This document shows positions 1-5,596 of a DNA stretch of 64,000 bases, piece after piece (positions within the stretch are counted from its first letter, which is position 1; every line of letters starts with the position of its first letter). Source of the DNA: Clostridia bacterium. GTDB taxonomy: Bacteria; Bacillota; Clostridia; Oscillospirales; CAG-382. A program made the position numbers and the translations under genes. Under the pieces are notes generated by a model. It searched no databases and was not told where the DNA came from. It worked only from the letters and a program-made list of their open reading frames with translations. The stretch spans positions 1 to 64,000 of the forward strand of contig JAFQHL010000031.1 of the NCBI GenBank assembly GCA_017397955.1, in the 5' to 3' direction.

Positions 1-80
1 CCGGTTGGTATTACGATGCACCTGTAGCCATATTAACGATGGATAAGCTGTATGGCAGTGATGCCCAATACCAAAACTAA
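1..80 (+). CDS. C-terminal end of a truncated protein
   Basis: The window opens inside a reading frame (codons starting at base 3) that ends at the TAA at 78-80. Only about 25 residues are visible, beginning GWYYDAPVAILTM and ending GSDAQYQN. The WYYDA run is reminiscent of S-layer-homology repeats, but too little is present to name the family. It is followed 18 bases later by an intrinsic terminator, which supports it being a real gene end. Confidence 0.55.
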   Translation, partial: GWYYDAPVAILTMDKLYGSDAQYQN

Positions 81-98
81 AAACAAAATAGATAATCA

Positions 99-130
99 AA
101 GCAACTTACAAAAAGTAGGTTGCTTTTTTT
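99..130 (+). terminator. Intrinsic terminator after the truncated gene
   Basis: An 11-bp stem (AAGCAACTTAC at 99-109 with GTAGGTTGCTT at 115-125, one G-T pair) has a five-A loop and is followed by a T run at 126-130. It terminates plus-strand transcription from the gene ending at 80. Confidence 0.8.
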
Positions 131-313
131 ATACCCAAAAATATTTTATGAAAGGAGTTTTTCTTATGAGGAAAAACACAACACGCGCCTCAAGCATATT
201 GCTTGTGCTGCTATTGCTGTTCGGGTCCTTACCGCTTTCTGCATTAAGTGCAACGGCAAAAACATTGGAGACGATTACGGCAGGGGGCTCAGAGCGAAAG
301 TCTATACGAAAAA

Positions 314-331
314 TGTGCTCACGTGAGCACA
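314..331. promoter_or_regulatory. 18-bp perfect palindrome, copy 1
   Basis: TGTGCTCACGTGAGCACA is a perfect palindrome ending 12 bases upstream of the sense -35 box. It recurs at 643-660, 971-988 and 1009-1026. The TCACGTGA core is shared with ParB parS sites but the flanks differ. It is most likely an operator for a dimeric regulator, or a recognition site used when the unit was duplicated or moved. Confidence 0.65.
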
Positions 332-343
332 AAAGGGAAAAGC

Positions 344-371
344 TTGACAAAAAAGGTCAAGCGGATATAAT
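344..371 (+). promoter_or_regulatory. Sense promoter, unit 1
   Basis: TTGACA (344-349) and TATAAT (366-371) are both consensus, with a 16-base spacer; start is expected near 378. TTGAC and GTCAA form a small inverted repeat (344-348 with 356-360) over the -35 side and could be an operator. Confidence 0.85.
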
Positions 372-413
372 GGTAGTTAGGGTGTTACCTAAACGGTAGG
401 CGGTTTAATCCTG

Positions 414-427
414 CCCCCGAAAGGGGG
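414..427 (+). promoter_or_regulatory. Shine-Dalgarno-sequestering hairpin, unit 1
   Basis: CCCCC (414-418), GAAA (419-422) and GGGGG (423-427) form a five-GC-pair hairpin with a GNRA loop. Its 3' arm is the core of the ribosome site for the ORF at 436, so translation should be low until the leader is refolded or processed. This is a usual trait of type I toxin mRNAs. The same hairpin is at 743-756 in unit 2. Confidence 0.7.
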
Positions 428-435
428 AGTTGCTT

Positions 436-504
436 ATGGATTACTTAATAGCACTGATAATTATATTGGTTTTATTAAACGAGTTTCAAGGCAAAAAGAA
501 ATAA
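436..504 (+). CDS. Small hydrophobic peptide, putative type I toxin, copy 1
   Basis: A 22-codon ORF preceded by AAGGGGGAG (six-base spacer). The peptide starts MDYLIALI, continues as an almost unbroken Ile/Leu/Val helix and ends GKKK. That is one short membrane-spanning or amphipathic helix with a basic tail, as in type I toxins such as TxpA, BsrG or Fst. A consensus promoter on the opposite strand fires back into its 3' end. The ORF is exactly conserved in unit 2 while surrounding noncoding bases differ. Toxicity is inferred from architecture; no family match was checked. It is too short for routine gene callers. Confidence 0.65.
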   Translation: MDYLIALIIILVLLNEFQGKKK

Positions 505-585
505 CCGCCCGACGTCCAATCTAAGCGGTTATCTCTTTTAACTTCTTAACATTGGGGCAAACCGTCTATCGGTAACACCCTTTCT
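492..585 (-). ncRNA. Putative antisense antitoxin RNA, unit 1
   Basis: Its minus-strand promoter is perfect consensus with 17-base spacing, giving an expected start near 585. Transcription converges on the toxin gene and should stop at the two-way terminator near 492, giving an RNA of roughly 90-95 nt that overlaps the toxin mRNA 3' region. The layout is that of TxpA/RatA and BsrG/SR4 pairs, where the antisense RNA promotes degradation of the toxin mRNA. The exact ends are estimates. Confidence 0.6.
501..532. terminator. Two-way terminator shared by sense and antisense RNAs, unit 1
   Basis: ATAACCGC (501-508) pairs with GCGGTTAT (525-532). On the minus strand the stem is followed by TTCTTTTT, a good terminator for the antisense RNA. 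On the plus strand the tail is CTCTTTT, which is weaker, so some sense read-through is plausible. Confidence 0.7.
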
Positions 586-591
586 ATATAC

Positions 592-620
592 ATTATAGCC
601 CCACAGAGGGGCAATGTCAA
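592..620 (-). promoter_or_regulatory. Antisense promoter, unit 1
   Basis: Read on the minus strand: TTGACA (620-615), a 17-base spacer, then TATAAT (597-592). The spacer contains GCCCC/GGGGC arms (598-602 and 608-612). Their five-base loop varies between the two units while the arms stay fixed. Confidence 0.85.
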
Positions 621-642
621 GAGTTTTTTGGGAAAAGCCAAA

Positions 643-660
643 TGTGCTCACGTGAGAACA
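643..660. promoter_or_regulatory. 18-bp palindrome, copy 2 (one mismatch)
   Basis: Same palindrome as at 314-331, with one C-to-A change in the right half. It lies 329 bases downstream of copy 1 and in the same position relative to the second sense promoter. Confidence 0.6.
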
Positions 661-672
661 AAAGGGAAAAGC

Positions 673-700
673 TTGACAAAAAAGGTCAAGCGGATATAAT
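673..700 (+). promoter_or_regulatory. Sense promoter, unit 2
   Basis: Consensus TTGACA (673-678) and TATAAT (695-700) with a 16-base spacer, identical to unit 1 and offset by 329 bases. Confidence 0.85.
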
Positions 701-764
701 GGAAGTTAGGGTGTTACCTAAACGGTAGGCGGTTTAATCCTGCCCCCGAAAGGGGGAGCTGCTT

Positions 765-833
765 ATGGATTACTTAATAGCACTGATAATTATATTGGTT
801 TTATTAAACGAGTTTCAAGGCAAAAAGAAATAA
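765..833 (+). CDS. Small hydrophobic peptide, putative type I toxin, copy 2
   Basis: Nucleotide-identical 22-codon copy of the ORF at 436-504. It has the same CCCCC-GAAA-GGGGG leader hairpin (743-756) over its ribosome site. Exact conservation of a short ORF next to diverged noncoding sequence suggests either recent duplication or selection on the peptide. See copy 1 for the functional reasoning. Confidence 0.65.
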   Translation: MDYLIALIIILVLLNEFQGKKK

Positions 834-912
834 CCGCCCAGTCTCCAAACTAAGTGCGGTTATTCTTTAACTGTTCTTTTGGGGCAAACCGTCTATCGGT
901 AGCACCCTTTCT
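820..912 (-). ncRNA. Putative antisense antitoxin RNA, unit 2
   Basis: Expected to start near 912 from the consensus promoter at 919-947 and to end after the stem AATAACCGC (829-837) / GCGGTTATT (856-864). The terminator loop differs from unit 1, so the two antisense RNAs are not the same molecule. They may differ in how well they act on each other's toxin mRNA. Confidence 0.6.
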
Positions 913-918
913 ATATAC

Positions 919-947
919 ATTATAGCCCCGTATAGGGGCAATGTCAA
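919..947 (-). promoter_or_regulatory. Antisense promoter, unit 2
   Basis: On the minus strand TTGACA (947-942), 17-base spacer, TATAAT (924-919). The GCCCC/GGGGC arms in the spacer are conserved, with the loop changed from ACAGA to GTATA. Confidence 0.85.
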
Positions 948-970
948 GTGTTTTTTATGAAAAAGCCAAA

Positions 971-1026
971 TGTGCTCACGTGAGCACAAAAAACGGCAAA
1001 ACAAAAAATGTGCTCACGTGAGCACA
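971..1026. promoter_or_regulatory. Two perfect 18-bp palindromes, copies 3 and 4
   Basis: Perfect copies of TGTGCTCACGTGAGCACA lie at 971-988 and 1009-1026, with starts 38 bases apart. Copy 3 sits where a third unit would begin, but no third toxin unit follows. The pair may be the edge of a lost unit or a doubled binding site. Confidence 0.6.
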
Positions 1027-1103
1027 TTTAGGGTTGATTTGGTAAATATGCAATGTTTTCAACACACAAATTTGTAATATTTACTAAATTTCCAAAATTT
1101 TTC

Positions 1104-1132
1104 TTGACAAACTAAAAAAACGATGCTATTCT
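1104..1132 (+). promoter_or_regulatory. Promoter of the structured RNA candidate
   Basis: TTGACA (1104-1109), 17-base spacer, TATTCT (1127-1132); transcription start expected near 1139. No plausible ORF with a ribosome site follows. Confidence 0.75.
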
Positions 1133-1138
1133 AAGAAC

Positions 1139-1344
1139 GAAAATACAATATAAAACAACTTGTCCCTTAAAAGTTTGGCGACTTCTAAGGGACAACGAGA
1201 GCAAACAATGACGGTGTTTGCCTGTCTTTTAAGTTGTTGTTTTTTCTGTTGATTTACGTATCGTATTTTAACAGATTACATACTAAAAGTCAAGCCTTTA
1301 CTGCGTATTTTGTTTGCGACAAGTACAGTAAGCTTGGCTTTTTT
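1139..1344 (+). ncRNA. Unassigned structured noncoding RNA candidate
   Basis: Downstream of a good promoter lies a three-way junction. P1 is AACAACTT (1154-1161) with AAGTTGTT (1231-1238). P2 is GTCCCTTA (1162-1169) with TAAGGGAC (1186-1193), extended by AAGT/ACTT and capped by TTGGCG. P3 is GCAAACA (1201-1207) with TGTTTGC (1215-1221). A T run at 1240-1245 could end a ~105-nt RNA. Two more hairpins follow: TCTGTT/AACAGA with inner TACG/CGTA (1245-1275), and a terminator pairing 1287-1303 with 1326-1340 before T4. A ~205-nt read-through form is therefore also possible. I do not recognise the family; raiA-type and other clostridial sRNAs would be the first comparisons. Confidence 0.6.
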
Positions 1345-1376
1345 ATTTGCCGAACTGCATTGTTATAACCGATACC

Positions 1377-1429
1377 GAAAAAAAGACAAACTTACCAATA
1401 ACACCCAAAGGTGCTATCGGTAAGTGTCT
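1377..1429 (-). terminator. Terminator of tRNA-Gln
   Basis: A long stem of about 20 pairs lies directly after the tRNA on the minus strand, followed by a seven-T run (plus-strand A run 1377-1383). Its first stem base is the terminal A of the encoded CCA. Confidence 0.8.
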
Positions 1430-1502
1430 GGCAGCGGGTGAAGGATTCGAACCCTCACAAACAGAGTCAGAGTCTGTCGTGCTACCTTTACACAAACCCG
1501 CT
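1429..1502 (-). tRNA. tRNA-Gln (anticodon CUG)
   Basis: Read on the minus strand, the acceptor arms AGCGGGT and ACCCGCT pair fully. The D arm is GTGT/GCAC. The anticodon stem is ACAGA/TCTGT around the loop CTCTGAC, giving anticodon CTG (reads CAG, Gln). The T arm GAGGG/CCTTC encloses TTCGAAT. The discriminator is G and CCA is encoded. The cloverleaf is complete and the gene is 74 bases with CCA. Confidence 0.93.
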
Positions 1503-1546
1503 ATTTATAGGGCGCATTTTGGGGCATCCCCCTCCGCGCAAGATGT

Positions 1547-1575
1547 ATTCTAACACAGTTTTGCGCCCTTGTCAA
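1547..1575 (-). promoter_or_regulatory. Promoter of tRNA-Gln
   Basis: On the minus strand TTGACA (1575-1570), 17-base spacer, TAGAAT (1552-1547), ending 45 bases before the mature tRNA 5' end. Confidence 0.8.
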
Positions 1576-1610
1576 TAGTTTTTTATTCTTTTTTTAACTT
1601 TTTAAGCCGG

Positions 1611-2432
1611 CTATTCCGTACCTGTAAGCGTAGTCCTCATATTAAGCAGATCTGCGGTACTGACAACTCCGTCACAGTTAAAGTCCGTAGCTGCCGCGTA
1701 TGCTTTGGAAAGGGATATGGCACCGCACAAATAAGCACGCAGGCTTAGATAGTCTACGGTATTTACAAGAGAATCACCGTTTGTGTCGCCCCTGACCACC
1801 GTGTAATATTTGTTGCCGTTACAGCTTACGGTGCATCCGCTGCCGATATATCCGTAGTTTTCCTTTATGCTTGCGTGCTTGCCCAAGCGTTGGGCAAATT
1901 CCGCCGCCGCGTAACGTCTGTTTAGGTATATCAGCTGCCCGTTAATTTCTATATCCCCTTTAAGAATTTGGGGCAGTATATAGGCTGTTCCCCCTTGCAC
2001 GCCGTATTCCATTTCAATATAGTAATTGTCAAACATACCGTATTCCGTAACCAGCGGTGTTATTTCTGTGGTTCCGTTAGTGCCGGATTTTACTTTAAAG
2101 GTTATATGGGCAAGAGTTACACTGCCCAAAAAGTTGTTGCGGCTGTCGGTAAAGCTAAGGCGCAGTATTCCGTTGCTTACGGGACTTACCGTGCAGTATT
2201 CTGTGTTAAAGCCATCACCCTTGCGATATGAAAGAAAGCTTAGCTTTGTGCTGTCATAGCTTATCTCAAATCCGCCGGCAGAAACAAGCCGGTCGCTGTT
2301 AAGACACACGGCAACGGTAAGCGTATCACCCTCAATACCCAAGGCGGGTGCAATGTATACTGTGCTTGCCGCGGCGGTTACTGTGCCGCAAAGTAAAAAA
2401 AGGGCGGTTAGTGTTGCAATAAGCTTTTTCAT
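1611..2432 (-). CDS. Secreted cohesin-dockerin protein
   Basis: 273 residues. Residues 1-22 are a signal peptide (MKKLIATL, hydrophobic core, TAAAS). Residues ~25-150 have the pattern of a cohesin fold (GDTLTVAVCLN, GGFEISYD, LRLSFTDS, VTLAHITFKV). A short YIGSGC/VVRGD linker module follows at ~160-214. Residues ~215-273 are a type I dockerin with two calcium-loop repeats (GDTNGDSLVNTVDYLSL and TDFNCDGVVSTADLLNM). It would bridge dockerin partners and another cohesin on the cell surface. Its ATG overlaps the uvrC stop as ATGA, so it may be translationally coupled; GGGAG precedes the start. The same linker-dockerin end occurs in the gene at 13891. The cohesin call rests on pattern, not on a profile search. 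Confidence 0.78.
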   Translation of the reverse strand: MKKLIATLTALFLLCGTVTAAASTVYIAPALGIEGDTLTVAVCLNSDRLVSAGGFEISYDSTKLSFLSYRKGDGFNTEYCTVSPVSNGILRLSFTDSRNNFLGSVTLAHITFKVKSGTNGTTEITPLVTEYGMFDNYYIEMEYGVQGGTAYILPQILKGDIEINGQLIYLNRRYAAAEFAQRLGKHASIKENYGYIGSGCTVSCNGNKYYTVVRGDTNGDSLVNTVDYLSLRAYLCGAISLSKAYAAATDFNCDGVVSTADLLNMRTTLTGTE

Positions 2433-4231
2433 TTTATATTCTCCCGCAGAAAATCGCATATCCGCTGTGCGGTTTCTTCATTTATCCCCTTAACGGCGGC
2501 AATTTCTGTTGCTGTGGCTTTTCTAAGTTCCGAAAGACCGCCAAACGCTCTTAGCAGCTCTTCTGCTTTGGCACTGCCAACCCCTTTTATTTGAGTGAGT
2601 ATGCTTTTTTTTGCAACATTTCTGCGCCGTTTGTCCATACGCGACAAAGCAAAACGGTGCACTTCCTCTTGCAGTTTGTAAATGAAAACAAATATGTCCT
2701 GCCGCTTGTTTAAAGAAAGCTCGTTTTCCCCGTCGGTAAGGGTGCGGGTCTTGTGATGCTCATCCTTTACCATACCGAAAACAGGAATGTCAAGCCCGTA
2801 TTCATCAAGCGCCTGCCGTATGGCGTTTATCTGTCCCGCGCCGCCGTCTGCCAGTATAAGGTCGGGCAAGGTCCAGGACTCCCCCTCGTCTGCGTGAGCA
2901 AGTCTACGGCGCAATACTTCGGTAGTGGCGGCAAAATCATCTTGTCCTTCCAACTCTTTAAGGTTGAAAGACTTGTAGTGCTTTTTGCAGAATTTCCCGT
3001 TTTCCAGTACCACCATCCCTGCGGTAATGAACTCGTCACCGCTGTTAGATATATCATAGCTCTCAATGCGCTCCGGCACGACCTCAAGCCCCAAAAATGC
3101 CGCAAATGAGGCAAGGAACCCTGTTTGCCTTTGGTTTTCCGCGCGCCTGTGTAAAAGCTGTTCCTTGGCGTTGCTTTCTGCAAGCTCGGTCAGTGCCCTT
3201 TTGTCGCCGCGCTTGGGCAAAACAAGGCGGCTTTTGCTTAGCGCTTCTCTAAGTAGCTCCTCCTCTTCACCCAGCTCAAATCCGCACCATACTTCCTTTG
3301 GTATAAAGCCCTTGTTGCGATAATAACTGCTTATAAGGGAAACCATTGCCGCAGGGCTTATTATCTCGTCACTGCCAAAAAAGAAGTTCTCGCGGTCGCA
3401 TATAGCACCGCCGCGGATTATAAGCACGGTTACGGCACTGCCGGCGTCGTCTGCATATATACCAAACACATCTGCTTCCACCTGCGGTGCGGCAACAATA
3501 TGCTGTTTGTCCCGTATCTTTGCCACGGCACGCATACTGTCACGGTATACTGCTGCTTGTTCGTATTCCATAGCTTCACAGGCGGTGTTCATCTTAGCTT
3601 CTAAATCTTTAATAAGTGCACTGCAATCACCGCCCAGCAAACGCTTTGCGGCTGCAATCCTCTCGCCGTATTCATCCTTGCTTAGCTTGCCCGCACACAA
3701 TCCGCCGCAACGTCCTATATGGAAGTTAAGGCAGGGGCGTCCTTTGCCGATATCTGCGGGAAAGCGTTTGTTGCAGGAGGGTAGGGCAAAGGCGTTTTTT
3801 ACCGTGGATACAATATTCTTTGCGGTGGTGTGGGATGCGTAGGGACCATAATAGCTACCATCGCCGTCTCGCTTGTTTGTAATGCTTATACGGGGGTATG
3901 CTTCGGCAGATACCTTTATATAAGGGTATGTGCTGCTGTCCTTAAGCTTTATATTGTAACGGGGCATAAATTGTTTAATAAAGCGGTCTTCCAGCACAAG
4001 TGCCTCCAGCTCTGTAGCGGTATGATACACCTCAAAGCGGGCAACGGAGTTTACCATGTGCACCGTTTTGCCCCTGTGGTTTGCATAGGGGGCAAAATAA
4101 CTGCTCACCCTGTTTCTAAGGGCTTTGGATTTGCCTACATATATAACTTTATCGGCAGCGTTACGCATAATGTATACGCCGGGTGTTGCGGGCAAATCCC
4201 GCGCCGCCAAAAAAAGCTCATCCTTTGTCAA
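2429..4231 (-). CDS. uvrC: UvrABC system protein C (nucleotide excision repair)
   Basis: 600 residues from a TTG start at 4231, chosen because AAGGAGG lies just upstream. The frame extends upstream to 4312 but without a ribosome site, through the ptsH terminator. UvrC makes both incisions around lesions marked by UvrAB. The N-terminal GIY-YIG nuclease is clear (PGVYIM, then VIYVGKSKALRNRV). A UVR coiled motif lies mid-protein (LEAKMNTACEAMEYEQAAVYRD), followed by the RNase H-like C-terminal endonuclease (ESYDISNSGDEFITAGMVV) and helix-hairpin-helix repeats (QIKGVGSAKAEELLRAFGGL). Its last codon overlaps the cohesin gene, an unusual partner for a repair gene. Confidence 0.95.
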   Translation of the reverse strand: MTKDELFLAARDLPATPGVYIMRNAADKVIYVGKSKALRNRVSSYFAPYANHRGKTVHMVNSVARFEVYHTATELEALVLEDRFIKQFMPRYNIKLKDSSTYPYIKVSAEAYPRISITNKRDGDGSYYGPYASHTTAKNIVSTVKNAFALPSCNKRFPADIGKGRPCLNFHIGRCGGLCAGKLSKDEYGERIAAAKRLLGGDCSALIKDLEAKMNTACEAMEYEQAAVYRDSMRAVAKIRDKQHIVAAPQVEADVFGIYADDAGSAVTVLIIRGGAICDRENFFFGSDEIISPAAMVSLISSYYRNKGFIPKEVWCGFELGEEEELLREALSKSRLVLPKRGDKRALTELAESNAKEQLLHRRAENQRQTGFLASFAAFLGLEVVPERIESYDISNSGDEFITAGMVVLENGKFCKKHYKSFNLKELEGQDDFAATTEVLRRRLAHADEGESWTLPDLILADGGAGQINAIRQALDEYGLDIPVFGMVKDEHHKTRTLTDGENELSLNKRQDIFVFIYKLQEEVHRFALSRMDKRRRNVAKKSILTQIKGVGSAKAEELLRAFGGLSELRKATATEIAAVKGINEETAQRICDFLRENIK

Positions 4232-4270
4232 TTCCGCCGCCTCCTTACTGTGGTTAATATATCCAAAACT

Positions 4271-4308
4271 CAAAAAACAAAAAGCGGTGCTTGTATAAAA
4301 GCACCGCT
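4271..4308 (-). terminator. Terminator of ptsH
   Basis: AGCGGTGCTT (4283-4292) pairs with AAGCACCGCT (4299-4308). The minus-strand T-rich tail covers 4282-4271. Confidence 0.85.
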
Positions 4309-4322
4309 GCAAAAAGACACAA

Positions 4323-4586
4323 TTAGTCGTTAAAGCCGTTCAAAAGCAAATCGGCAAGACCTTCTACTGCCTCTGCCTCGTCAATACCCTCGGCACGTAT
4401 GGTAATATCGTGACCCTTTTCTATACCCAAAGAAAGCACACCTAAAAGGCTTTTTGCATTAGCGCGTCTGGTGCCTTTTTCTATCATAATGGTGCTCTTA
4501 TAGAAGTTAGCTTTCTGAATAAAGAACGTTGCAGGTCTTGCGTGCAGACCAACGGTATTCTGTATGGTAACTGTTTTTGTTGTCAT
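4323..4586 (-). CDS. ptsH: Phosphocarrier protein HPr
   Basis: 87 residues from the ATG after GGAGGAAGTATACCT. HPr passes phosphate from enzyme I to sugar-specific PTS enzymes. The active-site histidine is in GLHARPA (~residues 14-20), so this is HPr rather than Crh. The regulatory serine segment AKSLLGVLSLG (~45-55) is present, implying HPr kinase and CcpA control. It is a single gene with its own promoter (4623-4652) and terminator. No other PTS component is in the window, although the GH4 enzyme at 21862 would act on PTS-imported sugars. Confidence 0.94.
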   Translation of the reverse strand: MTTKTVTIQNTVGLHARPATFFIQKANFYKSTIMIEKGTRRANAKSLLGVLSLGIEKGHDITIRAEGIDEAEAVEGLADLLLNGFND

Positions 4587-4622
4587 AGGTATACTTCCTC
4601 CAACACTATCCATCTTACAACT

Positions 4623-4652
4623 ATTATATCAATTTTACAGGTAAAATGTCAA
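4623..4652 (-). promoter_or_regulatory. Promoter of ptsH
   Basis: Minus strand TTGACA (4652-4647), 18-base spacer, TATAAT (4628-4623), about 36 bases before the start codon. Confidence 0.8.
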
Positions 4653-4735
4653 GAACAATGTTATAGTCAATTCTTTCAAACCTTACACCCTGTTGCCTGC
4701 GGTTTTTGAAAGGTATGCACAACTGTTGTAACTTT

Positions 4736-5176
4736 TTAGTCAAAAATCTGCTCTATCCGCACCGTAAACTCATAAAGGTCTGTGTAAAAGGTATACACTT
4801 CACCCTGCAGAATTTTTGTGCCGTTTATATAATAGCCGCTGTCTTCCTCCACAGCCGAAAAGCTTATGGCAACGGTGCGTGTTCCTGCCGCTTTGTCCTC
4901 CTCCGATTCTTCATCAGTGACTACAGAGGGGACAATAACCCCAACCTTTTCGCCGTCATAGTATATATCGGTTATCTCGCTTGGCATTTGAAGCTTGGTG
5001 CCGTCATCAAAGTCTACCACTGTACAAGTGCAGGATACAGAAACAGTATTTTCCTTTGCGTGCTGTTCAACCAATGCGGTAAGCTCTTCTCTCCAAAAGA
5101 TGCCTGCTATAAGACAAAGGACAGCCAAAACAATAAGCACATCCAGCAAATTAAAGCTCTTCTTTGTTTTTGCCAC
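4736..5176 (-). CDS. DUF4330-like membrane-anchored protein, copy 2
   Basis: 146 residues. A short basic N-terminus (MAKTKKSF) precedes one membrane helix at ~10-28 (LLDVLIVLAVLCLIAGIF). The remaining ~115 residues are mainly extracytoplasmic beta structure. It resembles the DUF4330 family, whose function is unknown. It lies three bases after a second protein of the same build (5180-5596) and downstream of an O-antigen-ligase-like protein, so a role in envelope glycan export or assembly is a fair guess from context only. It is the last gene of the long minus-strand operon. Confidence 0.7.
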   Translation of the reverse strand: MAKTKKSFNLLDVLIVLAVLCLIAGIFWREELTALVEQHAKENTVSVSCTCTVVDFDDGTKLQMPSEITDIYYDGEKVGVIVPSVVTDEESEEDKAAGTRTVAISFSAVEEDSGYYINGTKILQGEVYTFYTDLYEFTVRIEQIFD

Positions 5177-5179
5177 GGC

Positions 5180-5596
5180 TTAGCCCTCCTTCTGTATGTC
5201 TACTATACGCCCGCATATTTTATCAAGCTTTGTTTCCAGCACAAAACTGCCGTTTATCCTCAGCGGAGCACCGTTATAATAATATATGCCGTCCTCGTAC
5301 ACAAGGCTCATATCCGCATACACAGTCAAATTGTCGGGGGTTCTTCTTACCATGGTGCCTATTTCTTCGTCGCCGCTAAAAACGGGAATATTGTCGTTAA
5401 GAGAGGCAATTTTTCCCTGATATTCCTGCTCAAAATTTATTTGCAACGTAACCTTTACTTTGTTGGTTTCGTTCTTTTCCAAATTGGGCATCAAAAACAA
5501 CAGTGCCGCACCTACCAGTAAAAGCAGAGCTACTACTATTATAAGCGCATCCGCTACGGTAAACCAACGCGACCTTTTATTTTCTGTAAAATTCAT
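5180..5596 (-). CDS. DUF4330-like membrane-anchored protein, copy 1
   Basis: 138 residues. It has the same plan as its neighbour: a basic start (MNFTENKRSRW), one membrane helix at ~15-36 (ADALIIVVALLLLVGAALLF) and a soluble domain of about 100 residues. The two copies are diverged, sharing topology and a similar closing segment, so this is an old duplication. The start overlaps the end of the O-antigen-ligase-like gene by 20 bases, pointing to coupled translation. Function is unknown. Confidence 0.7.
   Translation of the reverse strand: MNFTENKRSRWFTVADALIIVVALLLLVGAALLFLMPNLEKNETNKVKVTLQINFEQEYQGKIASLNDNIPVFSGDEEIGTMVRRTPDNLTVYADMSLVYEDGIYYYNGAPLRINGSFVLETKLDKICGRIVDIQKEG

Larger units (their letters stand above)
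166..399 (+). pseudogene. 5' remnant of a secreted-protein gene cut by the tandem repeat
   Basis: ATG at 166 follows an AAAGGAG ribosome site at 151-157. The first ~30 residues form a clear signal peptide: MRKNTTR, then the hydrophobic ILLVLLLLFG, then an AxA-type cleavage region (LSATA). After about 49 codons the frame enters the repeat unit at 314, and the rest of the 77-residue frame is translated palindrome, promoter and leader, so it is not native coding sequence. The simplest reading is that a secreted-protein gene lost its 3' part when the repeat array arrived. No matching 3' remnant is recognisable beyond the repeats. Whether the short peptide is made is unknown. Confidence 0.55.
314..642. 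repeat. Tandem repeat unit 1 (type I toxin-antitoxin-like module)
   Basis: First of two direct tandem units of ~329 bp. In order it holds an 18-bp palindrome, a plus-strand promoter, a leader with an SD-covering hairpin, a 22-codon hydrophobic ORF, a two-way terminator and a convergent minus-strand promoter. The sense half is nearly identical to unit 2 (two substitutions noticed, none in the ORF). The terminator loop and the region after it differ clearly, so the antitoxin side has diverged faster than the toxin side. Confidence 0.85.
643..970. repeat. Tandem repeat unit 2
   Basis: Second copy of the 329-bp unit, with the same order of elements offset by 329 bases through the ORF. Its opening palindrome has one mismatch (GTGAGAACA instead of GTGAGCACA). 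The terminator loop and the sequence before the antisense promoter differ from unit 1, while the antisense -35 and -10 boxes and the 17-base spacer are kept. Unit 2 is followed by two more palindromes. Confidence 0.85.

Noticed and set aside
314-990. A CRISPR array made by the repeats
   Set aside because: Units are 329 bp, only two, and carry promoters and an ORF; no short repeat-spacer pattern and no cas genes.
314-1026. The palindromes as ParB parS sites
   Set aside because: The CACGTG core fits but the flanks (TGTGCT/AGCACA instead of TGTTT/AAACA) and local clustering beside a toxin locus do not fit a chromosomal parS, and no parA/parB is near.
1347-1553. A 68-codon plus-strand ORF
   Set aside because: It lies over the tRNA-Gln gene and its terminator on the opposite strand and has no ribosome site.
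4706-5521. A 271-codon plus-strand ORF
   Set aside because: It is the antisense shadow of the two DUF4330-like genes, which have better starts and clear membrane helices.
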